A stretch of 10,965 bases of DNA from Pseudomonadota bacterium (GTDB lineage: Bacteria > Pseudomonadota > Gammaproteobacteria > Burkholderiales > SG8-39): positions 1-10,965 of the forward strand of contig QGUL01000025.1 of NCBI GenBank assembly GCA_003242425.1. Direction: 5' to 3'. The notes under the pieces were generated by a model. That model was not told where the DNA came from, made no database searches, and worked only from the letters and a program-made list of their open reading frames with translations. This document shows positions 1 to 9,613 of this stretch, piece by piece. The position numbers and the translations under genes were made by a program. Each line of letters opens with the position of its first letter. Position 1 is the stretch's first letter.

Positions 1-157
1 AATCGCCTTTTTGGGGTCGCGGGAGCGGGCGTGGAGCGCTTTTTCGGAGAGCCGCCGAGAGAGAAACGGCAATTGTTGCCCGCGTAAAAGCGGAGCAGGC
101 TGCGGAGCGGTAAAATTAACAGCCGCCGTTCGCGGCATTGCAGCATGGGACCCGGTC
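1..157 (+). other. leader region upstream of pyrF; no confident gene
   Basis: No recognisable gene is visible here. Two plus-strand frames enter from the left edge and end at TAA, at 85-87 and 111-113. Either could be the last 28-36 codons of an upstream gene, but neither tail resembles a family I know. The second ends Ala/Glu/Arg-rich and has more A/T third positions than real genes in this window. A TAAAAT box at 111-116 could be a -10 element for pyrF, but no -35 is found at normal spacing. The pyrF frame also stays open upstream to position 11; that stretch does not resemble OMP decarboxylase and is treated as non-coding. Confidence 0.35.
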
Positions 158-886
158 ATGGAACGCGCCTTACTTTCCGCCAAACCCATTCCCGCACACG
201 AACGACTGATCGTCGCGCTCGATGTGCCCAACATCGACGCCGCGCAGGCGCTGATCGACACGCTCGGCGACAGCGTGCACTTCTACAAGCTCGGACTGGA
301 GCTGCTCATGTCCGGCCGCTATTTCGAGCTGCTGGACCGCCTGGTGAAAGCGGACAAGAAGGTGTTCGTCGATCTCAAGTTCTTCGACGTGCCGGAAACC
401 GTGCGCAGCGCGGTGCGCGGGCTGCGCGACCGCGGCGTGACGTTTGCGACCGTGCACGGCAACCAGGCGATCATGGAAGCCGCGGGCGCCGACAAGGGCG
501 ACGTCAAGATCCTCGCGGTGACGGTACTGACGAGTCTGGATCGGGGCGATCTGCAAGATCTCGGCTTCGACTGCGATGTCGAGAAACTGGTGCTGTCGCG
601 TGCCCGGCGTGCGCTCGAGGCAGGCTGCGACGGCGTCATCTCCAGCGGGCTGGAAGCGCCGATGCTGAAACAGGAACTGGGTGAGCGGGTGATGGTGGTG
701 ACGCCCGGTATCCGCCCGGTGGAGAACCGGCCTGTGGACGATCAGAAACGCACCGTCGACGTCGCGCAGGCTTTCCGCAACGGCGCCGATTACATCGTAG
801 TGGGCCGGCCGATCCGGCAGGCAGCCGATCCGCGCGCCGCGGCGGAGCGCATCCAGGCGACGATCGCGGCCACGTTCGCTGCCTGA
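158..886 (+). CDS. pyrF: orotidine 5'-phosphate decarboxylase PyrF
   Basis: Cytoplasmic enzyme of the last step of de novo pyrimidine synthesis, converting OMP to UMP and CO2. The 242-residue product has the expected length and family landmarks: VALD with D22, K44 in FYKLGLE, the catalytic stretch D72-x-K74-x-x-D77 in VDLKFFDVPET, the VTPGIRP phosphate-binding loop (181-187) and the C-terminal VVGRPI segment (214-219) with its phosphate-binding Arg. These make up the Asp/Lys tetrad and phosphate gripper known for the family. The ATG at 158 is chosen because similarity to the family begins about 15 residues later and GGGA (147-150) sits 7 nt upstream. A longer reading from position 11 would add 49 residues with no family resemblance. 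The gene ends 7 bp from the converging transglycosylase gene, with no terminator hairpin between them. Confidence 0.96.
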   Translation: MERALLSAKPIPAHERLIVALDVPNIDAAQALIDTLGDSVHFYKLGLELLMSGRYFELLDRLVKADKKVFVDLKFFDVPETVRSAVRGLRDRGVTFATVHGNQAIMEAAGADKGDVKILAVTVLTSLDRGDLQDLGFDCDVEKLVLSRARRALEAGCDGVISSGLEAPMLKQELGERVMVVTPGIRPVENRPVDDQKRTVDVAQAFRNGADYIVVGRPIRQAADPRAAAERIQATIAATFAA

Positions 887-893
887 TCCCCGC

Positions 894-1508
894 TCAGATC
901 AGCGCGCCGTCGTAGCGGAACATCTTGCGCCAGGCCTCGATCACCCGGTTCGGGTATTCGGGCCGGCCGAGGCTGCCGTTGTAGCGGCCGAGCGCGCGGA
1001 AGAGATTGCCGTTCTCAATGTCCAGGTAGTGGCGCAGGATGGTGCAGCCGTACCGGAGATTCGTCCGCACATGGAAGAGATTGTGTTCCTTGCTGCCGAT
1101 CAGCTCCACCCAGAAAGGCATCACCTGCATCAACCCGCGCGCGCCGGCATGTGAGACGGCGTACTGGCGAAAGCCGCTTTCCACCTGGATGACACCGAGG
1201 ACCAATTGCGGATCGAGCCCCGCGCGCGTGGCCTCGTAGTGCACCGTCTTCAGCAGCTCTTCGCGGAAGGCGGCATCGGGGATGCGCTTCTCCAGCCGCC
1301 TGGACATGGTGGCGAGCCAGCGGTAACCGTCCTCCGGGTTGGCGAACGCCAGACGCACGCTGGTCTCGTGATTGATCGAACGCGACAGCGCCGAGCGCAC
1401 GCTCGCCGACAGCGGTTCGTACATTTGGGCGCCGGCCCACGCGGCCGGCGCGTGCAGACTGGCGATCAGCGCGATGGCGACTGCAAGTCTTGCGTGTTCC
1501 CCGGGCAT
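894..1508 (-). CDS. secreted lytic transglycosylase, SLT domain
   Basis: A 204-residue periplasmic murein lytic transglycosylase of the Slt (goose-lysozyme-like) family, which cleaves the MurNAc-GlcNAc bond to form 1,6-anhydroMurNAc. Residues 1-25 look like a Sec signal peptide: His/Arg n-region, hydrophobic [11 protein letters not shown], and an AWA-type cleavage site. There is no lipobox Cys, so it is probably soluble. The SLT domain spans about 85-200. Catalytic Glu is E110 in the ES motif (VIQVESGF), followed by [10 protein letters not shown] (122-131), and by LGRYNGS (173-179), the family's AYNaG-like motif. The start lies inside the 3' end of proS, overlapping by 43 bp, with AAGAG just upstream as a modest ribosome site. 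It is therefore probably co-transcribed and translationally coupled with proS. The link between ProRS and cell-wall turnover looks positional rather than functional. Confidence 0.9.
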   Translation of the reverse strand: MPGEHARLAVAIALIASLHAPAAWAGAQMYEPLSASVRSALSRSINHETSVRLAFANPEDGYRWLATMSRRLEKRIPDAAFREELLKTVHYEATRAGLDPQLVLGVIQVESGFRQYAVSHAGARGLMQVMPFWVELIGSKEHNLFHVRTNLRYGCTILRHYLDIENGNLFRALGRYNGSLGRPEYPNRVIEAWRKMFRYDGALI

Positions 1509-3208
1509 AGACGCTCTTGCAGGAAGGCCAAGGCTTGTTCGAGTTCTACGGTCTGCGCCGCCTGGTCGCGGCGCGCCTGGTACTCGATTTTGCCATCCTT
1601 GAGCCCGCGCTCTCCAACCACTACCCGGTGGGGAATGCCAATTAGTTCCATGTCGGCGAACATCACCCCGGGGCGTTCGTCGCGGTCGTCGATCAGCACG
1701 TCGATTCCTGCGGCACGCAGCACCTCGTAGAGCCGGTCCGCCGCCTCGCGCACGGCGGCGCTCTTGTGATAGCCCACCGGCACGATCGCCAGCTGGAAGG
1801 GCGCGATCGGGTCGGGGAAGATGATGCCGCGCTCGTCGTGGTTCTGTTCGATCGCCGCGCCGACGATGCGCGTCACGCCGATGCCGTAGCAGCCCATTTC
1901 GAAGGGCCGCTGCTTGCCTTCCTGGTCGAGGAAGACTGCCTGCATCTTGGCGCTGTAGTTGGTGCGCAACTGGAAGATGTGGCCGACCTCGATGCCGCGC
2001 ACGATCTGGAGCTTGCCCTTGCCATCAGGGCTGGGATCGCCTGCCACGACCTTGCGGATGTCGGCGACTTCCGGTTCGGGCAGATCACGGCCGAAGTTCA
2101 CGCCGCGCAGGTGGAAGCCTTCCTCGTTCGCGCCGCAGACGAAATCGCTCATCACCGCCACGCTGCGGTCGGCGACGACGCGGATCTTGGGATCGATGCC
2201 GACCGGGCCGATGTAGCCGGGCTTGCAGCCCAGATGCCGCTCGATTTCCGCGTCGGTGGCGAAGCGGAAGGGATCGAGCCCCGGCAGTTTCTGCACCTTG
2301 ATCTCGTTCAGCTCGTGATCGCCGCGCAGGAGCAGCAGCACGAAGTCGTCGTCGTGCATCACGGCGATGGCTTTGACGGTGCGTTCGAGCGGCAGACCGA
2401 GCAGTTCGGCCACGTCCTCGCAGCGCGTCTTGCCGGGCGTGGGCACCTTGCTCATCGCTTCGGCCGGCGCGGCGCGCGGCGTCTCCGGCGCGCGCGCTTC
2501 GGCCAGTTCGACGTTGGCGGCGTAGTCGGAATCCGGACAGAAGGCGATCGCGTCCTCGCCCGAGTCGGCGAGCACGTGGAATTCGTGCGAGCCGGTGCCG
2601 CCGATCGAACCCGTATCCGCCGCCACGGCGCGGAACTTCAGCCCCAGGCGCGTGAAGATGCGGGTGTAGGTCTCGTACATGTTCGCGTACTCGCGCTGCA
2701 GATCCTCGTAGGTGGCATGGAAGGAGTACGCGTCCTTCATGATGAACTCGCGGCCCCGCATCACGCCGAAGCGCGGCCGGATCTCGTCGCGGAACTTGGT
2801 CTGGATCTGATAGAAGTTGAGCGGCAGTTGCCGGTAGCTCTTCACTTCCCGCCGGACGAGGTCGGTGATCACTTCCTCGTGTGTCGGGCCGATGCAGAAG
2901 TCGCGGTCGTGGCGGTCCTTGATCCGCAGCAGTTCGGGACCGTACTTCTGCCAGCGTCCCGATTCCTGCCACAGCTCCGCGGGCTGCACCGCCGGCATGA
3001 ACAGCTCGATGGCGCCGGCACGGTTCATCTCCTCGCGGATGATGGCTTCCACCTTGCGTAGCACGCGCAGCCCGAGCGGCATCCAGGTGTAGATGCCACC
3101 GGCCAGACGACGGATAAGGCCGGCCCGCAGCATCAGCTTATGGCTGACGATCTCGGCGTCGGCCGGCGCCTCTTTCAAAGTGCTGAGAAAGAACTGCGAT
3201 ACGCGCAT
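1466..3208 (-). CDS. proS: prolyl-tRNA synthetase ProS (bacterial type, with editing domain)
   Basis: Class II aminoacyl-tRNA synthetase that activates proline with ATP and charges tRNA-Pro in the cytoplasm. Its 580 residues are close to the 572 of the E. coli enzyme, with near-identical blocks: N-terminal [30 protein letters not shown] (107-117), motif 2 around [18 protein letters not shown] (146-163), and motif 3 around [13 protein letters not shown] (436-448). Between motifs 2 and 3, at about 230-400, lies the YbaK-like INS domain that hydrolyses mischarged Ala-tRNA-Pro. The anticodon-binding domain occupies about 470-565. The ATG at 3208 matches the family N-terminus exactly and has GGAG 8 nt upstream. 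The last 15 or so residues, beyond the usual C-terminus, are encoded in the part overlapping the transglycosylase gene. A TACAAT box 26 bp upstream of the start probably drives the pair. Confidence 0.98.
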   Translation of the reverse strand: MRVSQFFLSTLKEAPADAEIVSHKLMLRAGLIRRLAGGIYTWMPLGLRVLRKVEAIIREEMNRAGAIELFMPAVQPAELWQESGRWQKYGPELLRIKDRHDRDFCIGPTHEEVITDLVRREVKSYRQLPLNFYQIQTKFRDEIRPRFGVMRGREFIMKDAYSFHATYEDLQREYANMYETYTRIFTRLGLKFRAVAADTGSIGGTGSHEFHVLADSGEDAIAFCPDSDYAANVELAEARAPETPRAAPAEAMSKVPTPGKTRCEDVAELLGLPLERTVKAIAVMHDDDFVLLLLRGDHELNEIKVQKLPGLDPFRFATDAEIERHLGCKPGYIGPVGIDPKIRVVADRSVAVMSDFVCGANEEGFHLRGVNFGRDLPEPEVADIRKVVAGDPSPDGKGKLQIVRGIEVGHIFQLRTNYSAKMQAVFLDQEGKQRPFEMGCYGIGVTRIVGAAIEQNHDERGIIFPDPIAPFQLAIVPVGYHKSAAVREAADRLYEVLRAAGIDVLIDDRDERPGVMFADMELIGIPHRVVVGERGLKDGKIEYQARRDQAAQTVELEQALAFLQERLCPGNTQDLQSPSR

Positions 3209-3233
3209 CGACGGAGCTCCGGAAAAGGCGGGG

Positions 3234-3239
3234 ATTGTA
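3234..3239 (-). promoter_or_regulatory. probable -10 box of the proS promoter
   Basis: Read on the minus strand this is TACAAT preceded by GCGC, in an otherwise GC-rich 119-bp divergent gap between proS and rppH. Transcription would start near 3227, about 20 nt before the proS ATG. No good -35 hexamer is seen 16-18 bp upstream, so the assignment rests on the -10 and its position. Confidence 0.45.
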
Positions 3240-3327
3240 GCGCAGTGCCGCTTCCCGGCCCGCTTTGCTTTCCATGCCGGGGGAATTGTGGAAGAATCGT
3301 TCCAGACTACTGCTTTCTAGGCTGAAT

Positions 3328-3840
3328 ATGCTCGACCGCGACGGCTATCGTCCGAACGTCGGCATCATTCTGTGCAACGCCAAGAACGAGGTTTTCTGGG
3401 GCAAACGGATCAAGGAGCATTCCTGGCAGTTTCCGCAAGGCGGTATCAAGTACGGTGAGACGCCCGAACAGGCGATGTACCGGGAACTGCGCGAGGAAAC
3501 GGGACTGGAACCGCACCATGTGAAAATCCTCGGGCGGACGCGCAGATGGCTGCGCTACGATGTGCCGACACAATGGATCAGGCGTGAATGGCGCGGGACT
3601 TACCGCGGCCAGAAGCAGATCTGGTATCTGCTGCGCCTGATCGGCCGCGATTGCGACGTGTGCCTGCGCGCGAGCGATCATCCCGAGTTCGACGCCTGGC
3701 GCTGGAGCGATTACTGGGCGCCGCTGGACAACGTGATCGAATTCAAGCGGGAAGTGTATGCCCAGGCCCTGTCCGAGCTGGCCCGTTACCTGAACCACGT
3801 GCCCACCCGTCCGCCTGCCCGTCAACCCGAGAAGATCTGA
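3328..3840 (+). CDS. rppH: RNA 5'-pyrophosphohydrolase RppH (Nudix)
   Basis: Nudix hydrolase that removes pyrophosphate from triphosphorylated mRNA 5' ends and so opens them to RNase E-type decay. The 170-residue protein starts [14 protein letters not shown], very close to E. coli RppH. The Nudix box is complete (G38-x5-E44-x7-R52-E-L-x-E-E-x-G-L60), so the metal-binding glutamates are present. Other family landmarks are [10 protein letters not shown] (31-40), WLRYDVP (74-80), GQKQIWYLL (94-102), and [12 protein letters not shown] (119-130). The ATG at 3328 is chosen over upstream in-frame starts because the family begins exactly there and AGG (3319-3321) lies 6 nt upstream. It is divergent from proS and 37 bp upstream of the CNP1-like gene. 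The tail is proline/arginine-rich and variable, as in other members. Confidence 0.96.
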   Translation: MLDRDGYRPNVGIILCNAKNEVFWGKRIKEHSWQFPQGGIKYGETPEQAMYRELREETGLEPHHVKILGRTRRWLRYDVPTQWIRREWRGTYRGQKQIWYLLRLIGRDCDVCLRASDHPEFDAWRWSDYWAPLDNVIEFKREVYAQALSELARYLNHVPTRPPARQPEKI

Positions 3841-3857
3841 GGCGGAGCGGGCGCCTC
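3839..3857 (+). other. small GC-rich hairpin between rppH and the CNP1-like gene
   Basis: GAGGCG (3839-3844) pairs with CGCCTC (3852-3857) around a 7-nt loop, beginning within the rppH stop codon. No T-run follows, so it is not a classical terminator. It may protect the rppH mRNA end or affect initiation of the next gene, which has no obvious Shine-Dalgarno. It may also be chance in GC-rich DNA. Confidence 0.25.
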
Positions 3858-3877
3858 CCGTCCGGCTCCGGTTTCCG

Positions 3878-4410
3878 ATGCGCAAAAGACTGTTCTTCCT
3901 TGCCGCGCTGCTTGCCACGGCGGCGCAGGCGCAGATTCCGTTGTTCGACCACGACCCGCGCGGGCGCGTGCCCGAAGAGTTCGAGTACGCCCAGGAACGG
4001 CCGGTCGAGTTCCCGGCGCTGCCTGCGGCGGACAAGCTGCTGCCCTTCGATCCGGGCCGGCCGACCTCGATGAGGTTCTACGTCGACGGCGATTCCGTTT
4101 CGGTCGGCGAGGACGGGGTGGTGCGCTACACCCTGGTGGTCGAGGGCGATGCCGGCACGCGCAACATCATGTACGAGGGGGTGCGCTGCAAGACGGCCGA
4201 GCGCAAGACTTACGGCTTCGGCCAGCCGGACGGTTCCTGGTCCCGGGCGCGCGATCCGCAATGGGAACAGTACGCCTATGACGTGCCGCGCCGCACCCTG
4301 TACGTCAACTTCCTGTGCCCGCTCAAAGGGCCGATCCGCACGGCCGAGGAGGGGGTGCAGGCCTTGCGCGAAGGGGCGCACCCCCTGGTGCGGCAATTCC
4401 AGTCCACCAA

Positions 4411-4414
<4 letters not shown>
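3878..4414 (+). CDS. exported CNP1-like family protein, function unknown
   Basis: A 178-residue protein with a clear Sec signal peptide (RKR n-region, hydrophobic [14 protein letters not shown] cleavage near residue 18) and a small predominantly beta-looking mature domain. From its layout and location next to rppH and proB in betaproteobacteria, I assign it to the CNP1-like family, whose role is unknown. The mature part has exactly two cysteines, C104 and C147, which could form a periplasmic disulfide. Aromatic and charged motifs ([16 protein letters not shown]) look like the conserved core. There is no lipobox and no later membrane segment. It probably shares a transcript with rppH, 37 bp upstream, but has a poor ribosome site. 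Its TAG stop overlaps the TAA of convergent proB. The family name comes from memory of similar proteins, not from a search. Confidence 0.75.
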
Positions 4415-6903
<2,489 letters not shown>

Positions 6904-6928
6904 GGAATCTCGCTCCTTGCTCTAACTC

Positions 6929-7240
6929 TCAGGCCGAAATGCTGGTGATCTGCAATTCGGTGTACGGCTGACGGTGGCCCTGGGTCTTGCGGTAGTGCTT
7001 GCGACGGCGCATCTTGAAGATTTTCACCTTGTCGCCCAGGCCGTGGGCCAGCACGGTGGCCTTGACCGTGGCACCGGAGAGCAGCGGTCCGCCGACTTTG
7101 ATGTCATCGCCTTCGCCGACGAGCAGCACCTGGTCGAGCACGACCTCCGCACCCACTTCGGCCGGGATCTTTTCGACCCTCAGTTTGCTTCCGGTCGTGA
7201 CGCGGTACTGTTTGCCGCCGGTTTTGATGACCGCATACAT
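6929..7240 (-). CDS. rplU: 50S ribosomal protein bL21
   Basis: Large-subunit protein that binds 23S rRNA. The 103-residue product has the usual length and start ([14 protein letters not shown]) and the C-terminal signature [19 protein letters not shown] (76-94). GGAG lies 6 nt before the ATG. It is first in the rplU-rpmA operon, 32 or so nt downstream of a near-consensus sigma-70 promoter, and diverges from ispB. This order (rplU, rpmA, obgE, opposite ispB) is the common proteobacterial arrangement. Confidence 0.98.
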   Translation of the reverse strand: MYAVIKTGGKQYRVTTGSKLRVEKIPAEVGAEVVLDQVLLVGEGDDIKVGGPLLSGATVKATVLAHGLGDKVKIFKMRRRKHYRKTQGHRQPYTELQITSISA

Positions 7241-7278
7241 ATTGCGCTCCGAACGTGTTGCTTTTCGAGAAACCCGGC

Positions 7279-7308
7279 ATTATAGGCGGTTGCTCTTGGG
7301 GGAGTCAA
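7279..7308 (-). promoter_or_regulatory. sigma-70 promoter of rplU-rpmA
   Basis: Read on the minus strand: TTGACT (7308-7303), an 18-bp spacer, then a perfect TATAAT (7284-7279). Transcription would begin near 7272, giving a leader of about 32 nt before rplU. This is the best promoter in the window, as expected for ribosomal-protein genes. Confidence 0.88.
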
Positions 7309-7325
7309 AGGGAATGTGCTATGCT
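7296..7325 (+). promoter_or_regulatory. probable ispB promoter, extended -10
   Basis: TTGGGG (7296-7301), an 18-bp spacer and TATGCT (7320-7325), the latter preceded by TGC to make an extended -10. Transcription would begin near 7332. The rplU -35 box (7303-7308) lies inside this spacer, so the two divergent promoters physically overlap. It also excludes the GTG at 7316 as the ispB start. Confidence 0.55.
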
Positions 7326-7360
7326 GCGCGCCGCTTCACTTCCCGCCCAGATTTCCCAGC

Positions 7361-8335
7361 TTGACCGCTTCGCTCGACCCCATCCGCGCCCTTCTGGCCG
7401 ACGACATGCGTGCCGTCGACGCCGTCATCCGCCGGCGTCTGGCTTCCGACGTCGTGCTGATCTCGCAGGTGGCCGAGTACATCATCAACGCGGGCGGCAA
7501 GCGCCTGCGGCCGGTCGTGCTGCTGCTGTCGGCGGGGGCGTGCGGCTACCGCGGCCCGCATCATTACGAGCTGGCTGCGGTGGTGGAATTCATACACACC
7601 GCAACGCTGCTGCACGACGACGTCGTGGACGAGTCGGAGCTGCGCCGCGGCCGGCAGACGGCCAACGCTGTGTTCGGCAATGCCGCCAGCGTGCTGGTGG
7701 GCGACTTCCTCTACTCGCGCGCCTTCCAGATGATGGTCGGGGTGGGCTCCATGCGAGTCATGGAAGTGCTGGCCGATGCGACCAACACCATCGCCGAGGG
7801 CGAGGTGCTGCAACTGCTCAACGTCCATAACGTGGACGTCACCGAGCAGAGCTATCTCGAAGTCATACGCCGCAAGACCGCCAAGCTGTTCGAGGCTTCC
7901 TGCCGTCTGGCCGCGATCCTGGCCGACGCGCCGCCGGAGATCGAAGCGGGCCTGGCCGCCTACGGCATGCACCTCGGCACGGCCTTCCAGGTCATCGACG
8001 ACGTGCTCGACTATTCGGGCGATCTGAGCGCCACCGGCAAGAACCTGGGTGACGATCTGAACGAGGGCAAACCGACCCTGCCGCTGATCCACGCCATGCG
8101 GCACGGCACCCCCGAGCAGGCTGCGATCGTCCGTGAGGCCATCCAGTCCGGCGGCCGCGACGGTTTCGAGGCCGTGCTGCGCGTGATCCAGGAAACCGAC
8201 GCGCTGCGGGTCGCGCGCGAGCACGCGGCACGCGAAGCGGACCTCGCACGGGCGGCGCTGAACGCCCTTGGGGATTCTAAGTACAAGCAATCTTTGCTAG
8301 ACTTAGCGACCTTCGCGGTGGAGCGCAGCTACTAG
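7361..8335 (+). CDS. ispB: all-trans polyprenyl diphosphate synthase IspB (octaprenyl type)
   Basis: Trans-prenyltransferase that elongates FPP with IPP to the long side chain of ubiquinone or menaquinone. With a TTG start at 7361 the protein has 324 residues, matching E. coli IspB (323). It has both aspartate-rich motifs: DDVVD (86-90) in LLHDDVVDES, and DDVLD (213-217) in FQVIDDVLDYSGD. GGKRLRP (45-51), GDFLYSRAF (114-122), KTAKLFEA (172-179), and GKPTLPLI (236-243) are also typical. The TTG is chosen because family members begin about ten residues before the DMRAVD motif, and the GTG at 7316 lies upstream of the probable transcription start. There is no good Shine-Dalgarno, so initiation may be weak; ATG at 7406 is the alternative. 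Chain length (C40 or other) cannot be read from the sequence. Confidence 0.93.
   Translation: MTASLDPIRALLADDMRAVDAVIRRRLASDVVLISQVAEYIINAGGKRLRPVVLLLSAGACGYRGPHHYELAAVVEFIHTATLLHDDVVDESELRRGRQTANAVFGNAASVLVGDFLYSRAFQMMVGVGSMRVMEVLADATNTIAEGEVLQLLNVHNVDVTEQSYLEVIRRKTAKLFEASCRLAAILADAPPEIEAGLAAYGMHLGTAFQVIDDVLDYSGDLSATGKNLGDDLNEGKPTLPLIHAMRHGTPEQAAIVREAIQSGGRDGFEAVLRVIQETDALRVAREHAAREADLARAALNALGDSKYKQSLLDLATFAVERSY
8277..8306 (+). repeat. AT-rich nested inverted repeat inside the 3' end of ispB
   Basis: CTAAGT (8277-8282) pairs with ACTTAG (8301-8306), and inside it AGCAA (8286-8290) pairs with TTGCT (8294-8298) around TCT. The internal loop is 3 nt on one side and 2 on the other. The codons here (TCT, AAG, CAA, TTG, CTA, TTA) are unusually A/T-rich for this gene. 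TGCTAGACT (8295-8303) resembles an extended -10 box and could be a promoter for the downstream tRNA-Pro, but the -35 is poor. Confidence 0.35.
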
Positions 8336-8400
8336 CTAGCAAGACGCGCTTGGCCGCCGGCAGTCGTCTCCCGCTTGTTGCGATTGCCGTTCTCGGAATT

Positions 8401-8477
<77 letters not shown>

Positions 8478-8532
8478 CGCCTTGATCGATCGCTTCCCAA
8501 CTCGTTCCTTCGGGACCAATCGGTAATCAGGA

Positions 8533-8555
8533 CTAGACTTCCGGTCTAGGTTTTT
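8533..8555 (+). terminator. intrinsic terminator after tRNA-Pro
   Basis: CTAGAC (8533-8538) and GTCTAG (8544-8549) form a perfect 6-bp stem with loop TTCCG, then G and five T (8551-8555). It is 56 nt past the tRNA 3' end and separates tRNA transcription from the AraC-family gene. Confidence 0.8.
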
Positions 8556-8558
8556 CCA

Positions 8559-8586
8559 TTGACCGGCCCCCTGGCGCTCGCATAGT
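8559..8586 (+). promoter_or_regulatory. possible promoter of the AraC-family gene
   Basis: TTGACC (8559-8564, one mismatch to TTGACA), a 16-bp spacer and CATAGT (8581-8586, four of six matches to TATAAT). Transcription would start near 8593, just ahead of the strong ribosome site AGGGGAG (8601-8607). It sits directly after the tRNA terminator. Confidence 0.45.
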
Positions 8587-8613
8587 TTTTTCCGCGCTGC
8601 AGGGGAGATCGAA

Positions 8614-9441
8614 ATGAAAGACCTGAAGGAACGCGTCTCAACCGCTATGGGCCGTTTCGGCCGTCTGTCGGCGGGCGCCTTCACCCGTCCCGTCAACTCG
8701 CATGCTTACCGTGAGCCCAGCGTGGTGTTCCATCTCGGCGGGGGCGAACTGGTGGCGAGCATCGACGGCCGTTCCGTCCCGTTCAAGCCGGGCGACATGC
8801 TGCTGATCGATCCCTGGACGCCGCATGCGCGCACGCCGGCCTCCGATCAGGCGAGCATGCTCGTCACGTTGCTGGTCGAGCCCTCGCTGCTCAATCCCGC
8901 CACGAGCACCGAGCCGGATATCGTCTACCGCTTCGCACAGCGCAACGCCAGGATCGACGACGCGATGCGCGCGCACCTGGATTCGCTCATCGCGCTCATG
9001 TTCGACGAGCCCATGGCGAACCTGGGCACGATCCAGACCAAGATCGAACAGCTGATCGACGCGGTGCGCCAGCGCTTTCCCTTCCTGCCGCGCAGCGGGA
9101 ACCGGCGCGCGATCGTCGATTCGCGCGTGCGGCGGGCGTTCGAGAGCCTGCGCAGTTCCGCCATCCAGGGCGTCAAGATCGAAGCGCTGGCTGCGGGGTC
9201 CGGCATGTCGCGCTCGCACTTCTTCCGCCAGTTCAAGCGTTCGATCGGTGTCTCGCCGCAGCACGTCATCGACGAAGAACGCGTCAACTACGCGGTGAAG
9301 GCGCTCGGTTCCTCGGGCATCATGCTGTCGAAGCTGTCGGAAGAGCTCGGCTTCAGTGCGCCGGCGCATTTCACGCGTTTTTTCGTGCAGCATCTCGGCT
9401 GCACGCCGAGTCAATTCCGCCGCGGTCTGCTGATTCTCTGA
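8614..9441 (+). CDS. AraC-family transcriptional regulator with N-terminal cupin
   Basis: A 275-residue regulator. The N-terminal half (about 15-95) looks like an AraC-type cupin sensor: HAYREPSVVFHLGGG, then FKPGDMLLIDPWTPHA (57-72), a typical cupin strand pair. The middle (about 110-165) is helical. The C-terminal 100 residues are a double helix-turn-helix DNA-binding domain: first HTH near 186-210 (IEALAAGSGMSRSHFFRQFKR), second near 236-262 (LSKLSEELGFSAPAHFTRFF), ending in the family's GCTPSQFRR (262-270). The ATG has AGGGGAG 6 nt upstream. The ligand and targets are unknown. It stands alone between the tRNA-Pro terminator and the pil genes, with no neighbouring enzyme or transporter to suggest a substrate. 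Control of the downstream promoter at 9563, or of itself, is possible but unsupported. Confidence 0.93.
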   Translation: MKDLKERVSTAMGRFGRLSAGAFTRPVNSHAYREPSVVFHLGGGELVASIDGRSVPFKPGDMLLIDPWTPHARTPASDQASMLVTLLVEPSLLNPATSTEPDIVYRFAQRNARIDDAMRAHLDSLIALMFDEPMANLGTIQTKIEQLIDAVRQRFPFLPRSGNRRAIVDSRVRRAFESLRSSAIQGVKIEALAAGSGMSRSHFFRQFKRSIGVSPQHVIDEERVNYAVKALGSSGIMLSKLSEELGFSAPAHFTRFFVQHLGCTPSQFRRGLLIL

Positions 9442-9454
9442 GGGGCAGACGCAT

Positions 9455-9556
9455 TCATTGGTCAGGGCGCAGGGCAGCCGTTGCCGCGTCCAGCGGCGAT
9501 GCCGTCGCCTTGACCCGCTCGTAAAGCTGCCGTCCTTCACGGTCGGCCCGATCCAT
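9455..9556 (-). CDS. doubtful 33-codon antisense ORF
   Basis: The 172-bp gap between the AraC-family gene and the PP0621-type gene contains one short minus-strand frame from ATG (9556) to TGA (9455). It encodes a charged, probably helical peptide (DREGRQLYERVKA near the start) with coding-like third positions, about 70 percent G/C by my count. GGGG precedes the ATG by only 1-2 nt, so the ribosome site is poor. I recognise no family. It could be a real small protein, the leftover 3' end of a lost gene, or chance. Confidence 0.2.
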   Translation of the reverse strand: MDRADREGRQLYERVKATASPLDAATAALRPDQ

Positions 9557-9562
9557 GCCCCG

Positions 9563-9568
9563 TATAAT
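9563..9568 (+). promoter_or_regulatory. -10 box for the PP0621-pilS genes
   Basis: A perfect TATAAT in GC-rich DNA, 45 bp before the ATG of the zinc-ribbon gene. No -35 hexamer is found at 16-19 bp upstream; TTCACG at 9536-9541 is 21 bp away. The promoter may therefore need an activator. Confidence 0.5.
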
Positions 9569-9613
9569 CGCCCGTCGTCGCCGGCAGTTCCGGCATCGTA
9601 GAGGTCTGCCCAG

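Noticed and set aside
1..157. Minus-strand frame open from 145 to the left edge
   Set aside because: It is short, Arg/Leu-rich, without a ribosome site or recognisable motif. Several frames are open here by chance, so it is not evidence of a gene.
1766..3061. 431-codon open frame on plus, opposite proS
   Set aside because: It is the exact complement of conserved proS codons. His/Ala/Asp/Val-rich text is typical of antisense frames in GC-rich DNA, and there is no family resemblance.
3255..3270. sigma-54-like GG...GC element before rppH
   Set aside because: GG (3257-3258) and GC (3267-3268) are separated by 8 bp rather than the required 10, and the surrounding bases do not fit.
7316..7360. 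GTG at 7316 as the ispB start, which has purine-rich sequence upstream
   Set aside because: It overlaps the likely extended -10 box, so it would lie outside the transcript. The extra residues do not resemble the family N-terminus.
7319..8290. 323-codon open frame on minus opposite ispB
   Set aside because: Antisense shadow of ispB; His/Gln/Arg/Val-rich with no motif.
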